In this document: positions 61,529-64,000 of the stretch, one piece after another
How positions within the stretch are numbered: position 1 is the stretch's first letter
How the letters are laid out: each line of letters starts with the position of its first letter
Assembly: GCF_008035925.1 (NCBI RefSeq)
Contig: NZ_CP036264.1
Location: 6,295,641-6,359,640, forward strand
Direction of reading: 5' to 3'
DNA from: Stieleria maiorica
GTDB lineage: Bacteria; Planctomycetota; Planctomycetia; Pirellulales; Pirellulaceae
DNA: 64,000 nt
The notes under the pieces: generated by a model
Told to the model about the DNA's origin: nothing
Database searches by the model: none
Seen by the model: only the letters and a program-made list of their open reading frames with translations
Program-made: the position numbers and the translations under genes

Positions 61529-64000
61529 CTAGGATGCCTGATTCAATAGGACCACGATATCCTTGGCAAGCGTGTCGATGACTGCGAGATCCAGCAGGCC
61601 GTCTTCGTTGAAGTCGGCCAAGGCCATCTCCATCGGGTTTCCGCCGGTGCTGAACCGAAGTTCATCGGCAAAGGTCCCGTCACCGTCACCTAGGTAAACC
61701 GAAACGGCACCATCGAAACGGTTGGAGATCACCAAGTCCACGTTGCCGTCACCGTTGATGTCGTCGGCAAGCACGTCTCGCGGTGAATCGCCGACGCTTA
61801 AGGTTGCAGCGACGAAGAAACCTCCCAGGCTGTTTTGTAGAATGACGGTCACGTCGTCGCTGTCCTGGTTCGATGAAATCACGTCCGTTCGATTGTCGTC
61901 ATTCAGATCCGCGGTGACCACGGCGTTGGGAGCGGCGCCGGACAGATGACCGGGGACGAGGTCTTGGAAGGCAGCAAAACTGCCGTCGACTTGTTGCAGG
62001 CTAAAGGCCGGCGTGCCGGAGGTCAAATTGCTGCCGATCACGATGTCCGGCAGACCGTCGCCGTTGAGGTCGGCGACCGAGACGCCCAATGCTCCAACCG
62101 GGGCCGGAATCGAAATCGGATCGTCAAAGCTGCCGTCCCCATTGCCGACCAGAATCCTGACGGTACCTGAGACGACGGCGATCAAATCCAACTTGCCGCC
62201 CTCCAGGCCGACCAGCGCGGTGATCTCTCCGGCCTTCTTAAACGGAGTCAGGATCCGTCCGAAGCCCAAAAAATTGTCGTTGACGGTATCGATCTGCAGG
62301 AAAACATCTTCGATCGTCAGCAGTCGGCTGACCTTCCATGTTTCCAACGCGATCCTGCCGACGGCGTCCAAACCCAGCGAACCATCCGGTTTAAACTCGA
62401 GTCGGATGAACGAATCGTCCGGCGGGTCCTCCGCTTCCGGGGCACTGTCGGCCTTGGCATCGATAGTGGCCAGATCCGGTTCTTCTTCCAGAGCAAACGA
62501 CCACGCCACGCCCAGGCTATCGCTCAAATCGACCAACGCTTCTTCGTCGTCCGGGGATGCGAACGAGGCGGCGATCCGCAATTTGGGATCGAATTCTGGG
62601 AACAACAACTCCAGCTGTCCGCGCAGCAAAAATCGGTTGCCGCGTTCGATGCCCAGGTCATCGACGCCGCGTTTTTGAAATTCCAAACTCAACTCCGTCG
62701 CTTCGGCCTGGACATCAAACAACGTGAATGCCTGATCGGGAAACTCGACCTTTGCTCCGGTCAGATCCACGTCGTTTCTGGTGATGATCACCGAGTTATC
62801 GGAGTTTTCGCCGGACCCGATATCGATTTCGACGTTCCCGAGTTTATCCGGCAGCGTGATTTTTCCTTTCAACCCCAGGCCGACGCCCGATTGGGGCAAG
62901 AACAATTCGGTCAGCGTGAATTTCAATCCGGCCAACACGAACGCATTTTCTTTGGGCGGTTGGCCGGGCACGTCTTTGCTGGGGAACAATTCAAACTCTT
63001 TGGTCATCCGGTTGATCCGCAAGACCTTCTTGTCTTTCTCCGTCAAGAAGACCTCGGGGCCGAATCCAGGGATGTCTTCCAGCAAGTTCGTCGTGATCGA
63101 TCCCGACAAGAGAAAGAACTCCTCGTTGACTTCGAAGGTCCCGTCGATCGCGAACAAGGGATCGAAGGTCGGCCCGGCGAGACCGATTTCGACCTTTCCT
63201 TCGATCGTGAATCGCTTGTTGATGTCACCGGTGACTCCACCGGAGACACGTCGGATGGCGAAGGGATCAAGCTGGATGGCGTCGGCCGCGTTGACGGGAA
63301 TCGCCGGCAAATCTTCGCTTTTGTGTGACAACGTCAGTTCGCCCGAGGGGCTTTGCAATCGATCGAGCAATTCCGTCGACAGCACGCTGAAGCTGGCCGA
63401 TCCCGATGACTGCTTGAATTCAATGTCTTCATCGTCGCCGGCGAAGCTCATGTCCTGGATCGGACCCACCACGTCCACGTGCAAGACCTTTTTTTCGTCC
63501 GCGGCCGGTTGTGAATCCTCTTCTTTCAAGACATTGGGAAAGGCCAATTTGGCGTCTTCGGCAACGATCAAGGCGTACAGAAACGTTTCATCGCCGATCT
63601 GCGCACCTTCGCTGGTCGCCGTGACTTGAACCGTGCCGGTGTAGATTTTGGCATGGTTGGTGTTCGGGTCCTCGTCCTGCAGTGCGCTGATTTCCCCCGC
63701 GGTGATTTTGCGTGATTTCAGATCGATCGTCTTGGATTCCTTGGGGCCGAGGTCCAAGGACATCTTGTCGGTCTTGGTCTTTGTCAGTGTGGAGATCCGG
63801 TCCAGCACAACCTCTGCCTTGACCGGCTCGGTGGACGTGTTGCTGATGACGATTTGCGCCTCCTGATTCTCGGCGGTGAAAATCCTGTTCAATCCGCTGA
63901 TCGTCACGCTAGCCTGGCCTTGTCCAAAATCCTTGTAGCCGCCCTTGGTGAGGCTTCCGGCGCGGGCCAAGTGCCATCCCGGTGCTTCGATGACGCCGCC
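61529..64000 (-). CDS. Large secreted FG-GAP/VCBS-repeat protein, 5' truncated by window edge
   Basis: The frame is open to the window edge, so the N-terminus is missing; a TTG at 63970 is not a credible start. About 823 residues are visible. The first part has beta-rich domains of CARDB-like or adhesin-like appearance (residues ~20-170), with acidic calcium-binding-like segments in the middle. The C-terminal ~230 residues hold at least four FG-GAP repeats of the type VADLNGDGLPDIVIGSN and DFNEDGLLDLAV, each with a DxDxDG calcium loop. It is probably a cell-surface or secreted adhesion/structural protein. No enzyme motif is visible. Low Cys content and Asp/Gly richness fit export. Confidence 0.85.
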   Translation of the reverse strand, partial: GGVIEAPGWHLARAGSLTKGGYKDFGQGQASVTISGLNRIFTAENQEAQIVISNTSTEPVKAEVVLDRISTLTKTKTDKMSLDLGPKESKTIDLKSRKITAGEISALQDEDPNTNHAKIYTGTVQVTATSEGAQIGDETFLYALIVAEDAKLAFPNVLKEEDSQPAADEKKVLHVDVVGPIQDMSFAGDDEDIEFKQSSGSASFSVLSTELLDRLQSPSGELTLSHKSEDLPAIPVNAADAIQLDPFAIRRVSGGVTGDINKRFTIEGKVEIGLAGPTFDPLFAIDGTFEVNEEFFLLSGSITTNLLEDIPGFGPEVFLTEKDKKVLRINRMTKEFELFPSKDVPGQPPKENAFVLAGLKFTLTELFLPQSGVGLGLKGKITLPDKLGNVEIDIGSGENSDNSVIITRNDVDLTGAKVEFPDQAFTLFDVQAEATELSLEFQKRGVDDLGIERGNRFLLRGQLELLFPEFDPKLRIAASFASPDDEEALVDLSDSLGVAWSFALEEEPDLATIDAKADSAPEAEDPPDDSFIRLEFKPDGSLGLDAVGRIALETWKVSRLLTIEDVFLQIDTVNDNFLGFGRILTPFKKAGEITALVGLEGGKLDLIAVVSGTVRILVGNGDGSFDDPISIPAPVGALGVSVADLNGDGLPDIVIGSNLTSGTPAFSLQQVDGSFAAFQDLVPGHLSGAAPNAVVTADLNDDNRTDVISSNQDSDDVTVILQNSLGGFFVAATLSVGDSPRDVLADDINGDGNVDLVISNRFDGAVSVYLGDGDGTFADELRFSTGGNPMEMALADFNEDGLLDLAVIDTLAKDIVVLLNQAS

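Overview
The window looks like a large-genome planctomycete of the Rhodopirellula/Pirellulaceae type. The reasons are lineage-typical gene families (PSCyt/DUF1549-DUF1553 proteins paired with DUF1501 proteins, a DUF1587/1592/1588-type protein with a DUF1552 partner, sulfatases, a HEAT-repeat secreted protein), many Tat and Sec leaders, high G+C, and many short interspersed repeats. Assignment rests on protein families read by eye; no search was run. No tRNA, rRNA, CRISPR array, transposase or prophage gene was seen.

Layout. 1-8 kb: end of an unknown gene, a secreted His-rich propeller-like protein, a fructan/sucrose operon (fructokinase then secreted GH32), a stand-alone Fis-type DNA-binding protein divergent from it, and a GNAT-nitrilase fusion. 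8-12.5 kb: a small unknown protein and a PAS histidine kinase with its sigma-54 response regulator. 12.8-17 kb: a probable cyclic-di-AMP module, made of a DHH-family phosphoesterase divergent from a diadenylate cyclase fused to a YbbR domain, followed by a membrane protein with an RCK_C (TrkA_C) domain. The last gene lies behind a possible sigma-54 promoter and an intrinsic terminator. 17-33 kb: three PSCyt/DUF1501 gene pairs around an esterase-sulfatase fusion. 33-36.5 kb: nucleoside hydrolase, small membrane protein, amidohydrolase.

36.7-43.8 kb: a tightly packed leftward operon reading BlaI-type repressor, M56 (BlaR1-like) membrane peptidase fused to carboxypeptidase-regulatory-like domains and a PQQ-type propeller, XPB-like helicase, Bax1/DUF790 nuclease. 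The last two junctions are 4-bp ATGA overlaps. I consider this and the c-di-AMP module the two most interesting systems. 44-50 kb: a three-gene coupled operon (DUF1587/1592-type, DUF1552, HEAT). 50-56 kb: MBL hydrolase, SDR, then XdhC and MocA-like maturation proteins beside a two-subunit exported molybdenum hydroxylase. 56.8-61.5 kb: SDR and a membrane-lipid cluster (CDP-alcohol transferase with a degenerate motif, CdsA-like, PlsC-like, cardiolipin synthase-like). The window ends in a large secreted FG-GAP protein cut by the edge.

Intergenic DNA is rich in repeats: a hairpin family with compensatory stem changes, a 27-bp element present in three identical copies, purine-rich tandem G-tract repeats, 20-22 bp tandem arrays, and long inverted repeats. 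Many long open frames on the opposite strand of these GC-rich genes are shadows and are left out.
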